A stretch of DNA of 12,962 nt, taken from Gemmatimonadaceae bacterium. Lineage in GTDB: Bacteria; Gemmatimonadota; Gemmatimonadetes; Gemmatimonadales; Gemmatimonadaceae. Shown one piece after another: positions 6,733-12,851 of this stretch. The notes beneath the pieces are model-generated. The model made no database searches. It saw only the letters and a program-made list of their open reading frames with translations, and had not been told where the DNA came from. The position numbers and the translations under genes were made by a program. Within the stretch, counting starts at the first letter, position 1. Every line of letters starts with the position of its first letter. The DNA is taken from the NCBI GenBank assembly GCA_025357975.1, contig JANYKY010000358.1, positions 1 to 12,962 of the forward strand, read 5' to 3'.

Positions 6733-7332
6733 CTAGTGGTGATGCTCGCCCAACGCGACGGTGTAAGTCCCACCGACAGGACAATGCACAGCTGAGTTGG
6801 TGGACGTGAACATCCCGCGCGGATTGTTTTTCCAGAGCCAAACGTGCAGATCATAGTGCGTGAGGCTCGCCGGCATGATTGGCTCGTGGCCGTTCATCGG
6901 GCCTGTGAGCGTCTGGCCGAAAATGACGGGAGCAACTCCGCCCGACGCGGCAACAGGCATCAACCATTCGGCTGCCGTGAGAACGAGCTTGTTGCCAACT
7001 GGCTCATAAATCAGCACCTGCGGCTTGGTTGGGTCGAGCTTGGGGCCAATGTTTGCGGGGTTGAGGAAGTGAATGCCCATCGCTCCCGGAGCATAGGTTA
7101 CGGGTCCGTCAACCGCGCCTTTCGGAAAATCAATGCAAGCGACCGTCGAGTAGTACCCGTCTTTTACTGCGGCAATTGGATCGGCGTACTTGGCGAGTGC
7201 CGCCTTGGCTAATGTCAGCTCCGGTGACAGCGCTATGCCTTGGGCGCTGATGGTACGCGGCAAAGCGCCTGCTGAGACAGCAGCTGCTAAGAGCAAGCCA
7301 GTCAGGTAACGGCTGTGGGAATGTGCGTGCAT
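6733..7332 (-). CDS. secreted protein of unknown function with His-rich termini
   Basis: This 199-aa protein begins with a likely signal peptide: MHAHSHSR, a hydrophobic stretch LTGLLLAAAVSAGAL (10-24) and a probable cleavage after ISA (28-30). The mature part contains ADPIAAVKDGYYSTVACIDF (50-69), AMGIHFLNP (84-92), VLIYEP (106-111) and HYDLHVWLWKNNPRGMF (159-175). I recognise this pattern from uncharacterised exported bacterial proteins but know no assigned function or domain name. Two cysteines (66 and 184) could form a disulfide. Several histidines (88, 149, 159, 163) lie in the conserved-looking motifs, and the N-terminus (HAHSH) and C-terminus (GEHHH) are also His-rich, so metal binding is possible but unproven. 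Its start is well supported: AGGAGG (7337-7342 on the minus strand) with a 4-nt spacer. It is divergent from DUF4242 and convergent with the VIT gene. Confidence 0.8.
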   Translation of the reverse strand: MHAHSHSRYLTGLLLAAAVSAGALPRTISAQGIALSPELTLAKAALAKYADPIAAVKDGYYSTVACIDFPKGAVDGPVTYAPGAMGIHFLNPANIGPKLDPTKPQVLIYEPVGNKLVLTAAEWLMPVAASGGVAPVIFGQTLTGPMNGHEPIMPASLTHYDLHVWLWKNNPRGMFTSTNSAVHCPVGGTYTVALGEHHH

Positions 7333-7406
7333 CGTGCCTCCTGTGGGGTTGTTATCGCACTACAATGCAGACCCGTGGGAAGCGCGTCAACAGTAGCCGG
7401 CAACAC

Positions 7407-7444
7407 CTGACGTGATCTGACGTGCACCGACGCGCGTCCACGTC
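7407..7444. repeat. four helically phased ACGT-type repeats in the divergent spacer
   Basis: CTGACGTG occurs at 7407-7414 and again at 7417-7424, exactly 10 bp apart. A degenerate copy CCGACGCG follows at 7427-7434 and TCCACGTC at 7437-7444. The ACG cores start at 7410, 7420, 7430 and 7440, in helical register. GACGTG (7419-7424) and CACGTC (7439-7444) also form an inverted pair. The array sits in the 234-bp spacer between a minus-strand and a plus-strand gene, so regulator binding is plausible. The rest of this spacer holds the hairpin at 7509-7529 and no ORF I would call. Confidence 0.4.
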
Positions 7445-7508
7445 GCTTCCAAGTCGCCCGCTCGCATCGCCCAACTAGCGAATTTCGCGTCGATTCAGCA
7501 ACATAAAG

Positions 7509-7529
7509 GGGTCGCACTCAATGCGATCC
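7509..7529 (+). promoter_or_regulatory. hairpin in the probable 5' UTR of the DUF4242 gene
   Basis: GGGTCGCA (7509-7516) pairs with TGCGATCC (7522-7529): eight base pairs including one G-U, with a 5-nt loop CTCAA. It lies 38 bp before the DUF4242 start and is followed by a pyrimidine-rich stretch (7531-7555) that leads into the SD. No U tract follows on the plus strand, so it is more likely an RNA structure in the leader than a terminator for this direction. Function unknown. Confidence 0.35.
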
Positions 7530-7566
7530 AATTGTCTTCCATTTCCTTCTCCCTCTGGAGGCTTCC

Positions 7567-7839
7567 ATGCCGCAGTATCTCATCGAGCGCAACATTCCAG
7601 GCGCGGGCAATCTTTCTGCCGATGATCTCAAAGCAATCTCGCAGAAATCCTGCAGCGTCTTGAACGAGATGGGGCCGCAGATTCAGTGGGTGCAGAGTTA
7701 CGTCACCAGCGATGGTATTTATTGCATCTACAGCGCACCAAATGAAGAGATGGTACGCGAGCATGCGCGTCAGGGTGGTTTCCCGGCTGACCGGGTGATG
7801 GAGATCGGAACGAGCATCGATCCCACCACGGCCGAGTAG
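7567..7839 (+). CDS. DUF4242 family protein (SCO4226-like)
   Basis: This 90-aa cytoplasmic protein matches DUF4242 closely. It opens with MPQYLIERNIPGAG (residues 1-14), continues with LKAISQKSCSVLNEMG (21-36) and QIQWVQSYVTSDGIYCIY (38-55), then APNEEMVREHARQGGFPADR (57-76), and ends in IDPTTAE. The family has a ferredoxin-like fold; the Streptomyces member SCO4226 is described as a nickel-binding protein, and other members are unassigned. His66 lies in the conserved REHA motif. The ATG has a strong SD, TGGAGG at 7556-7561, with a 5-nt spacer. The ICMT-like gene begins 9 bp after the stop, so they form a two-gene unit. Metal binding is inferred from the family, not shown here. Confidence 0.88.
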   Translation: MPQYLIERNIPGAGNLSADDLKAISQKSCSVLNEMGPQIQWVQSYVTSDGIYCIYSAPNEEMVREHARQGGFPADRVMEIGTSIDPTTAE

Positions 7840-7848
7840 CTTTCGCGG

Positions 7849-8295
7849 ATGAATCCTCGTACGAACTCGGTTATTGCAACTGTGATCCTTGTCGTGGTTG
7901 TCGCCACCCTGGTTTTTCAGCACACGTTTTTTTCCAGGGTTACGACAGGGATGGCGATTCAGGTTGCCGCTGCCTTGCTGATGATCTGGGCTCGCCTCAC
8001 TTTCGGACTTCGCAGCTTTCACGCGGCTGCCAATCCGACACAGGGAGGTCTCGTGACCAGCGGTCCGTACCGCTACTGGCGGCATCCGATCTATGCGGCC
8101 GTGTTGATCTTTGTATGGACGGGCGTGCTCACACAAGGCGCCGCGCCGAGTCTCATTTCGTTGCTTCTGGCGGCAATCGCCACAGTCACGACTGTGATTC
8201 GAATTCTCTCGGAAGAAAAACTCCTGAAGGTCGCGTTTGCTGGCTATTCAGCATACGCAGCTCACACCCGCCGGCTGATCCCGTTTGTTTATTGA
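7849..8295 (+). CDS. ICMT/PEMT-like integral membrane methyltransferase
   Basis: This 148-aa membrane protein belongs to the isoprenylcysteine carboxyl methyltransferase / phospholipid methyltransferase-like group. The diagnostic SAM-site motif is present: GPYRYWRHPIYAA (residues 72-84), followed by the conserved EEKLL (122-126), and a C-terminal GYSAYAAHTRRLIPFVY (132-148). Hydrophobic segments are at about 7-23, 34-52, 82-95 and 99-118. Bacterial members are widespread and mostly uncharacterised, methylating lipids or small hydrophobic molecules; prenylated proteins are not expected here. It begins 9 bp after DUF4242 with no clear SD, so coupled translation is likely. I see no partner that indicates the substrate. 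Confidence 0.85.
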   Translation: MNPRTNSVIATVILVVVVATLVFQHTFFSRVTTGMAIQVAAALLMIWARLTFGLRSFHAAANPTQGGLVTSGPYRYWRHPIYAAVLIFVWTGVLTQGAAPSLISLLLAAIATVTTVIRILSEEKLLKVAFAGYSAYAAHTRRLIPFVY

Positions 8296-8417
8296 TCGGC
8301 GAAAAGGGAACGAGACGGCCGATGATGTTAGCCTGCTGAGAGGATCAGAAACTCTGAGCTGTGCGTGCGAGTCAGTCGAATCGGTGCGAGGATTTTCTTC
8401 CGAACAGCGGAGTTGCC

Positions 8418-8606
8418 ATGAGAGGCGGTAAAGGCGGACGAAAAAGAAAAAGCGATGTGTGGAATGAAGGAAAACCGGGAAGCAAGCCCGTAAAGGCGAA
8501 GCCCACCGCATCGAAGCGCTCGCCAGGCTTGGCGCCAAAGAAAGGCAGCCGCAAGAACACGGAATACGGAGGCAGCTCGTCCCGCGAAGAGGATGAAGCT
8601 CCATAG
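8418..8606 (+). CDS. small, strongly basic hypothetical protein (62 aa)
   Basis: I do not recognise this 62-aa protein. It has 17 Lys/Arg residues, including KGGRKRK (5-11), KPVKAKP (23-29) and KKGSRK (41-46), and a short acidic tail REEDE (56-60). There is one Trp and no cysteine. It looks disordered and could bind nucleic acid, although low-complexity basic ORFs can also be spurious. Support for it being real: the ATG at 8418 has GGAG at 8409-8412 with a 5-nt spacer, and the stop codon lies in the loop of a probable terminator hairpin with a T7 tract. The same frame is open upstream to GTG 8361, but that start has no clear SD. The 122-bp gap from the ICMT-like gene holds no strong signal. 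Confidence 0.55.
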   Translation: MRGGKGGRKRKSDVWNEGKPGSKPVKAKPTASKRSPGLAPKKGSRKNTEYGGSSSREEDEAP

Positions 8607-8623
8607 GGAGTTCCGGTTTTTTT
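8597..8623 (+). terminator. probable intrinsic terminator after the small basic gene
   Basis: CTCC (8599-8602) pairs with GGAG (8607-8610) around an ATAG loop, extended by one G-U and one A-U pair (8597-8598 with 8611-8612). CCGG and then seven T residues (8617-8623) follow. The stem is short and the four bases before the T run weaken it. Its place between a gene end and the paaG promoter supports the call. The TAG stop of the basic protein is inside the loop. Confidence 0.42.
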
Positions 8624-8653
8624 CATCAGCGACGATGAGAAATAGCTTCACCG

Positions 8654-8659
8654 TAGAAT
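8654..8659 (+). promoter_or_regulatory. candidate -10 element (TAGAAT) of the paaG-paaH-E1-E2 operon
   Basis: TAGAAT, one mismatch from consensus, lies after the terminator candidate and 28 nt before the preferred paaG start (TTG 8688). It predicts transcription from about 8666, which would leave the alternative ATG at 8664 outside the message. I find no convincing -35 at 16-18 bp. The same hexamer precedes the DUF2164 operon. Confidence 0.38.
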
Positions 8660-8687
8660 CGGCATGCACTCAGAACGGAGAATAGAG

Positions 8688-9476
8688 TTGGACTTCCAGT
8701 TCATTACGGTCGAGACCACCGCTGGCGTGATGAAGATCACGCTCAACCGTCCGGACGTTCTCAACAGCTTCACACTCGCCATGTCACTCGAGGTCCGTGA
8801 TGCTCTCAGTGCGGCGCGCGCGGATCACAGCGTTCGCGCCATTCTCCTCACGGGCGCTGGCCGTGGATTCTGCGCTGGCCAGGATCTGTCCGACGTCCCA
8901 CCCGCCGTCGAAGGGAAGCTCGATCTCGGCGCTGCCGTTCGCCAAACGTACAATCCCCTGATCGACCTTCTGAGAAAAATCGAGAAGCCGGTCATTTGTG
9001 CAGTGAATGGTGTTGCTGCAGGCGCAGGGGCGAATCTTGCGATCGCCTGCGACATCGTCATCGCGTCGGAAAACGCGACGTTCATTCAATCATTTTCAAA
9101 GATCGGACTCATCCCCGACAGCGGCGGCACTTTTTTCCTGCCGCGGGCGATCGGAATGCCGATGGCTACAGCGTTGATGATGACGGGCGAAAAAATTACC
9201 TCGCAGCGTGCCGCTGACATCGGAATGATCTACAAGGTCGTTCCGGCGGATTCACTCGCAACCGAATCGATGAACCTCGCACTGCAGCTCGCAGCCATGC
9301 CAACGAAAGCACTCGGCTACACCAAACGGGCGCTCAACGCATCCTTCCATCGCAGTCTTGAGGAACAACTCGATATCGAAGAGCAGTTGCAGCGGGAAGC
9401 AGGGCGCACGCGCGATTTCGAAGAAGGGGTCGCGGCGTTCCGCGAAAAGAGAAAACCCGAATTCAGGGGCGAATGA
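8688..9476 (+). CDS. paaG: enoyl-CoA hydratase/isomerase, PaaG-like (1,2-epoxyphenylacetyl-CoA isomerase type)
   Basis: This crotonase-fold cytoplasmic enzyme has 262 aa from the TTG at 8688. It reads closely like PaaG, which isomerises ring-1,2-epoxyphenylacetyl-CoA to the oxepin and can shift double bonds in CoA thioesters. PaaG-type features: RGFCAGQDLSD (59-69), the YNPLIDLLRKIEKPVICAVN run (88-107), GVAAGAGANLAIACDIV (108-124) without the usual first catalytic Glu, and KIGLIPDSGGTFFLPR with catalytic Asp144. The C-terminus has LQREAGRTRDFEEGVAAF. Start choice: an in-frame ATG at 8664 would add 8 residues but lacks an SD and lies at the predicted transcription start. TTG 8688 has GGAG at 8677-8680 with a 7-nt spacer and gives the family-like MDFQFITVE. 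The stop overlaps paaH. No paaABCDE epoxidase genes are in the window, so general enoyl-CoA hydratase use remains possible. Confidence 0.85.
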   Translation: MDFQFITVETTAGVMKITLNRPDVLNSFTLAMSLEVRDALSAARADHSVRAILLTGAGRGFCAGQDLSDVPPAVEGKLDLGAAVRQTYNPLIDLLRKIEKPVICAVNGVAAGAGANLAIACDIVIASENATFIQSFSKIGLIPDSGGTFFLPRAIGMPMATALMMTGEKITSQRAADIGMIYKVVPADSLATESMNLALQLAAMPTKALGYTKRALNASFHRSLEEQLDIEEQLQREAGRTRDFEEGVAAFREKRKPEFRGE

Positions 9477-10675
9477 TGGCGAAGGAATTCGGCAAGGAAA
9501 TGGCAGTCGGCGTAATTGGAGCCGGCGCGATGGGAAGCGGAATCGCAGAGGTCGCGGCGACATACGGACATCGGGTGGTTCTGTTCGACACACAACAGGC
9601 CTCTATCGACAAGGGACTTGCTGGAATCGAGAAGAACCTGGCGCGAAATGTTGAAAAGAGTCGAATCACGGATGCGGTGCGCAGGGAGATCAGGACGCGA
9701 ATTTCGCCAGTCGTCGGGGACTCTGCGGAGGGCGGGCTCGGTGCCCTCGCGGACTGCGGCCTGGTGATCGAAGCCATCGTCGAAAACCTGAACATAAAGC
9801 GAAGTCTCTTTGCGACTCTGGAGGAAATCGTAGAGCCCGATGCCGTTCTGGCGACGAATACATCGTCCCTTTCAGTCACGGCAATCGGCAGCGCATGCAA
9901 GCGGCCCGGTCGAGTCCTTGGAGTGCACTTCTTCAACCCCCCAACTCTCCTGCGGCTCGTGGAAATTGTTCCGGGACTGGCGACCGACGGAGCGATTACC
10001 GACCGAGTTCAATCGCTGATCGACGCATGGGGCAAATCGACTGTTCGAGCTTCGGACACGCCGGGTTTTATCGTCAATCGCATCGCGCGCCCGTTTTATG
10101 GCGAAGCGCTTCGTATTTACGAAGAGGGAATCGCCGACATGCCAACGATTGACTGGGCGATGCGCGATCTGGGCGGATTTAAGATGGGCCCGTTTGAATT
10201 GATGGATTTCATCGGAAACGACATCAACCTGGCCGCGACAAAGAGCGTCTACGAAGCAACCTTTTACGATTCGCGGTTCAAGCCAACCCTGACTCAGCAA
10301 CAGCTGAGCGACGCCGGATTCCTGGGACAAAAAACCGGCCGTGGATACTATGACTATAGTAGTGGTGCGGTGAGGCCCGAGCCGACGAAGAACGAAGACC
10401 TCGGCGACCTGATCTTCCGCCGAATATTGTCCATGCTGATCAATCAGGCCGCAGACGCCCTCTACTACCGTGTTGCGAGTGCGCAGGACATCGATCGAGC
10501 CATGACCCTCGGCGTGAACTATCCGAAAGGCCTGCTCGCGTGGGCGGACGAAGTCGGCATCGATGAAACGGTAAAATGGCTAACCGCCCTCCAGGAATTC
10601 TACGGCGAGGAGCGATATCGGCCGAGTCCGTTGTTGAAGACAATGGCGGGTGATGGATTCACCTTCTTCGGCTAG
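9473..10675 (+). CDS. paaH: 3-hydroxyacyl-CoA dehydrogenase, PaaH-like
   Basis: This 400-aa NAD-dependent cytoplasmic enzyme oxidises 3-hydroxyacyl-CoA to 3-oxoacyl-CoA; PaaH acts on 3-hydroxyadipyl-CoA in phenylacetate breakdown. The Rossmann motif GAGAMG is at residues 16-21, with Asp39 at the end of the second strand favouring NAD. Catalytic residues match the family spacing: Ser131 in TNTSSL, His152 in HFFNP, Glu164 in VEIV and Asn202 in FIVNR. Two C-terminal 3HCDH domains follow, about 197-295 (FIVNR, ELMDFIG, TGRGYYDY) and about 310-396. The two-domain tail is PaaH-like, though shorter than the roughly 475-aa E. coli protein. The ATG overlaps the paaG stop (ATGA, 9473-9476), with AGGGG at 9465-9469; ATG 9476 is equally possible. 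Coupling to paaG is strong evidence that they act in one pathway. The fused E1 gene follows after 54 bp. Confidence 0.85.
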   Translation: MMAKEFGKEMAVGVIGAGAMGSGIAEVAATYGHRVVLFDTQQASIDKGLAGIEKNLARNVEKSRITDAVRREIRTRISPVVGDSAEGGLGALADCGLVIEAIVENLNIKRSLFATLEEIVEPDAVLATNTSSLSVTAIGSACKRPGRVLGVHFFNPPTLLRLVEIVPGLATDGAITDRVQSLIDAWGKSTVRASDTPGFIVNRIARPFYGEALRIYEEGIADMPTIDWAMRDLGGFKMGPFELMDFIGNDINLAATKSVYEATFYDSRFKPTLTQQQLSDAGFLGQKTGRGYYDYSSGAVRPEPTKNEDLGDLIFRRILSMLINQAADALYYRVASAQDIDRAMTLGVNYPKGLLAWADEVGIDETVKWLTALQEFYGEERYRPSPLLKTMAGDGFTFFG

Positions 10676-10729
10676 CTGCAGTGAGTAACTTTCGCGTTCT
10701 ATTTCCTGATCCCCGCGAGCATTGAGAGA

Positions 10730-12841
10730 ATGACCGGCACCATAACTTCGAACTCCAAACAGTCACAAACGGCTGCGGTGAACCCGCGCTTCGACTGGAA
10801 ACGGATCGCCTACCTTCTTCTTGCGTCGCGAGGTCTCGACGATACCGAAGAATCCACGCTTCTCCCCGAAAAAAAGGTCGTCTACCAGTTTTCTGCACGT
10901 GGACATGATCTCGCGCAAATCATTCTTGGGAGTCTGCTGGACGGCAAGCACGATGCGGCAGGAGCGTACTATCGGTCCAGGCCGCTGCTTCTGACTCTCG
11001 GTTTAACGCTGGAGGACGCTTTCGCCGGCCCTCTTCGCAAGTCGGGCGGGTTCAGCGACGGCCGTGACATTGGAGTCGTCTGTAATCTTCCGAACAGCGA
11101 CGGCCCGATGGTTCTCCCGATGTCCGGGGATGTGGGCTCGCAGTACACCCCCTCGGTTGGCTGGGCGCAGGCGATCACGTATCACAGGGACGTTCTCCAA
11201 GATTCCTCATGGGAACGTTCGATTGCCGTCGTGCTTGGTGGAGAAGCATCTGCAGCTACCAATGGATTCTGGTCCGCCTTGACGATCGCGACGACCCTGA
11301 AGCTGCCGATTCTTTTCTATATAGAAGACAATCGCTACGGCATCTCGGTCCCGAGCGAGCTTCAGACGCCGGGCGGCAACATTGCGGCGAACCTCGCCTC
11401 ATTCAGGAATCTGCACATCCGCGAAGGTGACGGTACCGACCCGGCGGAGGCAGCAGCGTTGTTCGAGGAGATGACGGAGTACGTCAGGGCCGGTAATGGT
11501 CCTGCGCTCTTGCGGCTGGAAGTTCCGCGCTTGTGCGGCCATTCGGGTCAGGATACCCAGGCCTACAAGTCAAAAGACTGCATCGCTGATGAGCAGGTAC
11601 GCGATCCGCTGCCAAAACTCAAGGCGTATCTCGTTCCGGGCATGATGTCGGACGAGGAGTGGGCGCAGCTCGAAGTGAAGGTGAATGCAGATGTGGCGAC
11701 TGCGTTGGATGGCGCGATAAACCGCCCCGAGCCTGATCCATCGATGATCACGCGTTATCGCTTTGCTGAATTTGCGTCCGATGGAAGGCTCGATGTGCAG
11801 AAGGCCGGCGGGCTCGCCGTGAGTGGGCACAAGTTTCCGAAAAGCAGTGACATCGCGTCTCCCGAGGCGCAGCGCACCAACATGCTGACGGCGATTCGCA
11901 GGACACTCGAGTATGAGCTGAAAACGAACCCGAAGGTACTCGTGTTCGGTGAAGACATTGGGCCGAAGGGCGGAGTACACGCCGCGACGATGGGACTTCA
12001 GGATGCATTCGGCGACAAGAGGGTGTTCGACACCAGCCTTTCGGAAGAGGGGATCATCGGTCGCGCCGTTGGTATGGCCATCGCGGGCCTGATGCCGGTC
12101 GCGGAAATCCAGTTCAGAAAATACGCGGATCCCGCAACCGAACAACTCAACAACTGCGGTACGATGCGCTGGCGAACCGCCAACAGGTTTGCTGCGCCAA
12201 TCGTTGTCAGAATGCCCGGTGGTTTCGCGAAAGTTGGTGACCCGTGGCACAGCGTGTCGGGTGAAGTTCTCTGGGCGCACGCGATCGGGTGGCAGATGGT
12301 ATTTCCGTCAAATGCGGAAGATGCGGTAGGACTCCTTCGCGCCGCGCTGCGCAGCAATAACCCAACAATCTTCTTCGAGCATCGGCATCTGCTCGACAGC
12401 CCGTGGGCGCGACGTCCATATCCCGGTGATGACTACGTGCTTCCGTTGGGGAAAGCGCGGATCACCGTAGCCGGCGATTCAATGACGGTTGTCACATGGG
12501 GCGCGATGGTCGAGCGTTGTGAGCTCGCTGCGAAAAAAATTGGTGAGTCGGTAGAAGTCATCGACTTGCGGACGATCTCACCGTGGGACAAGGAAGGCGT
12601 TCTTGCGTCGGTACGCCGCACGCGTCGGTGTCTCATCGTGCACGAAGATGGACTTACCGCCGGTTTCGGAGCGGAAGTCGCGGCGGTGATTGCGCAGGAA
12701 GCGTTTTTCAATCTCGATGCGCCAATTCAGAGATTCGCTATTCCGGATGTTCCGGTGCCGCACAATTTCGGGCTCATGGATGCAGTCGTGCCGACCGTTG
12801 AATCGATCGCGCAACGCATGACCGAAGTCCTCGAAGCCTAA
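10730..12841 (+). CDS. fused 2-oxoacid dehydrogenase E1 (alpha + beta in one chain)
   Basis: This 703-aa thiamine-diphosphate enzyme decarboxylates a 2-oxoacid and acylates the lipoyl group of E2. The alpha part (about 21-345) has the YYRSRPLLLTLGL segment (80-92), the TPP/Mg motif and RLCGHSGQDTQAYKS (267-281). The TPP motif reads GEA (171-173) to DN (200-201) instead of GDG...NN; Glu172 aligns with the Mg-ligand Glu of human BCKDHA and Asn201 is kept. The beta part (about 383-703) has FGEDIGPKGGVHAATMGLQD (406-425), SEEGI (438-442, Glu439), IQFRKYADPA (460-469), catalytic-type WHSVSGE with His507, and VPVPHNFGLMDAVVPTVESI. E1 is usually two genes; a fused form occurs in several phyla. Pyruvate, branched-chain or another 2-oxoacid are all possible substrates. 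The SD is poor. An E2 gene starts 10 bp downstream, so the complex is encoded together. Confidence 0.88.
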   Translation: MTGTITSNSKQSQTAAVNPRFDWKRIAYLLLASRGLDDTEESTLLPEKKVVYQFSARGHDLAQIILGSLLDGKHDAAGAYYRSRPLLLTLGLTLEDAFAGPLRKSGGFSDGRDIGVVCNLPNSDGPMVLPMSGDVGSQYTPSVGWAQAITYHRDVLQDSSWERSIAVVLGGEASAATNGFWSALTIATTLKLPILFYIEDNRYGISVPSELQTPGGNIAANLASFRNLHIREGDGTDPAEAAALFEEMTEYVRAGNGPALLRLEVPRLCGHSGQDTQAYKSKDCIADEQVRDPLPKLKAYLVPGMMSDEEWAQLEVKVNADVATALDGAINRPEPDPSMITRYRFAEFASDGRLDVQKAGGLAVSGHKFPKSSDIASPEAQRTNMLTAIRRTLEYELKTNPKVLVFGEDIGPKGGVHAATMGLQDAFGDKRVFDTSLSEEGIIGRAVGMAIAGLMPVAEIQFRKYADPATEQLNNCGTMRWRTANRFAAPIVVRMPGGFAKVGDPWHSVSGEVLWAHAIGWQMVFPSNAEDAVGLLRAALRSNNPTIFFEHRHLLDSPWARRPYPGDDYVLPLGKARITVAGDSMTVVTWGAMVERCELAAKKIGESVEVIDLRTISPWDKEGVLASVRRTRRCLIVHEDGLTAGFGAEVAAVIAQEAFFNLDAPIQRFAIPDVPVPHNFGLMDAVVPTVESIAQRMTEVLEA

Positions 12842-12851
12842 GGAATACACA

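Noticed and set aside
7359..7390. TTGACG on the minus strand (7385-7390) as -35 of the secreted-protein gene
   Set aside because: The -35 is good, but at 16-18 bp there is no acceptable -10; TGTAGT fits only with a 20-bp spacer. Left out as a feature.
7478..7488. GCGAATTTCGC short palindrome-like site
   Set aside because: Five base pairs around one base occurs often by chance; there is no second copy and no clear promoter beside it.
8372..8626. 84-codon minus-strand frame opposite the small basic gene
   Set aside because: Its hydrophobic, Pro- and Phe-rich translation is what the complement of Lys/Arg-rich codons gives. The plus-strand frame has the better SD, and the terminator agrees with plus-strand transcription.
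11570..12280. 236-codon open frame on the minus strand opposite the E1 gene
   Set aside because: Antisense to an unmistakable E1 coding region. Its translation is Arg- and His-rich, typical of an antisense frame in GC-rich DNA, and shows no family motif.
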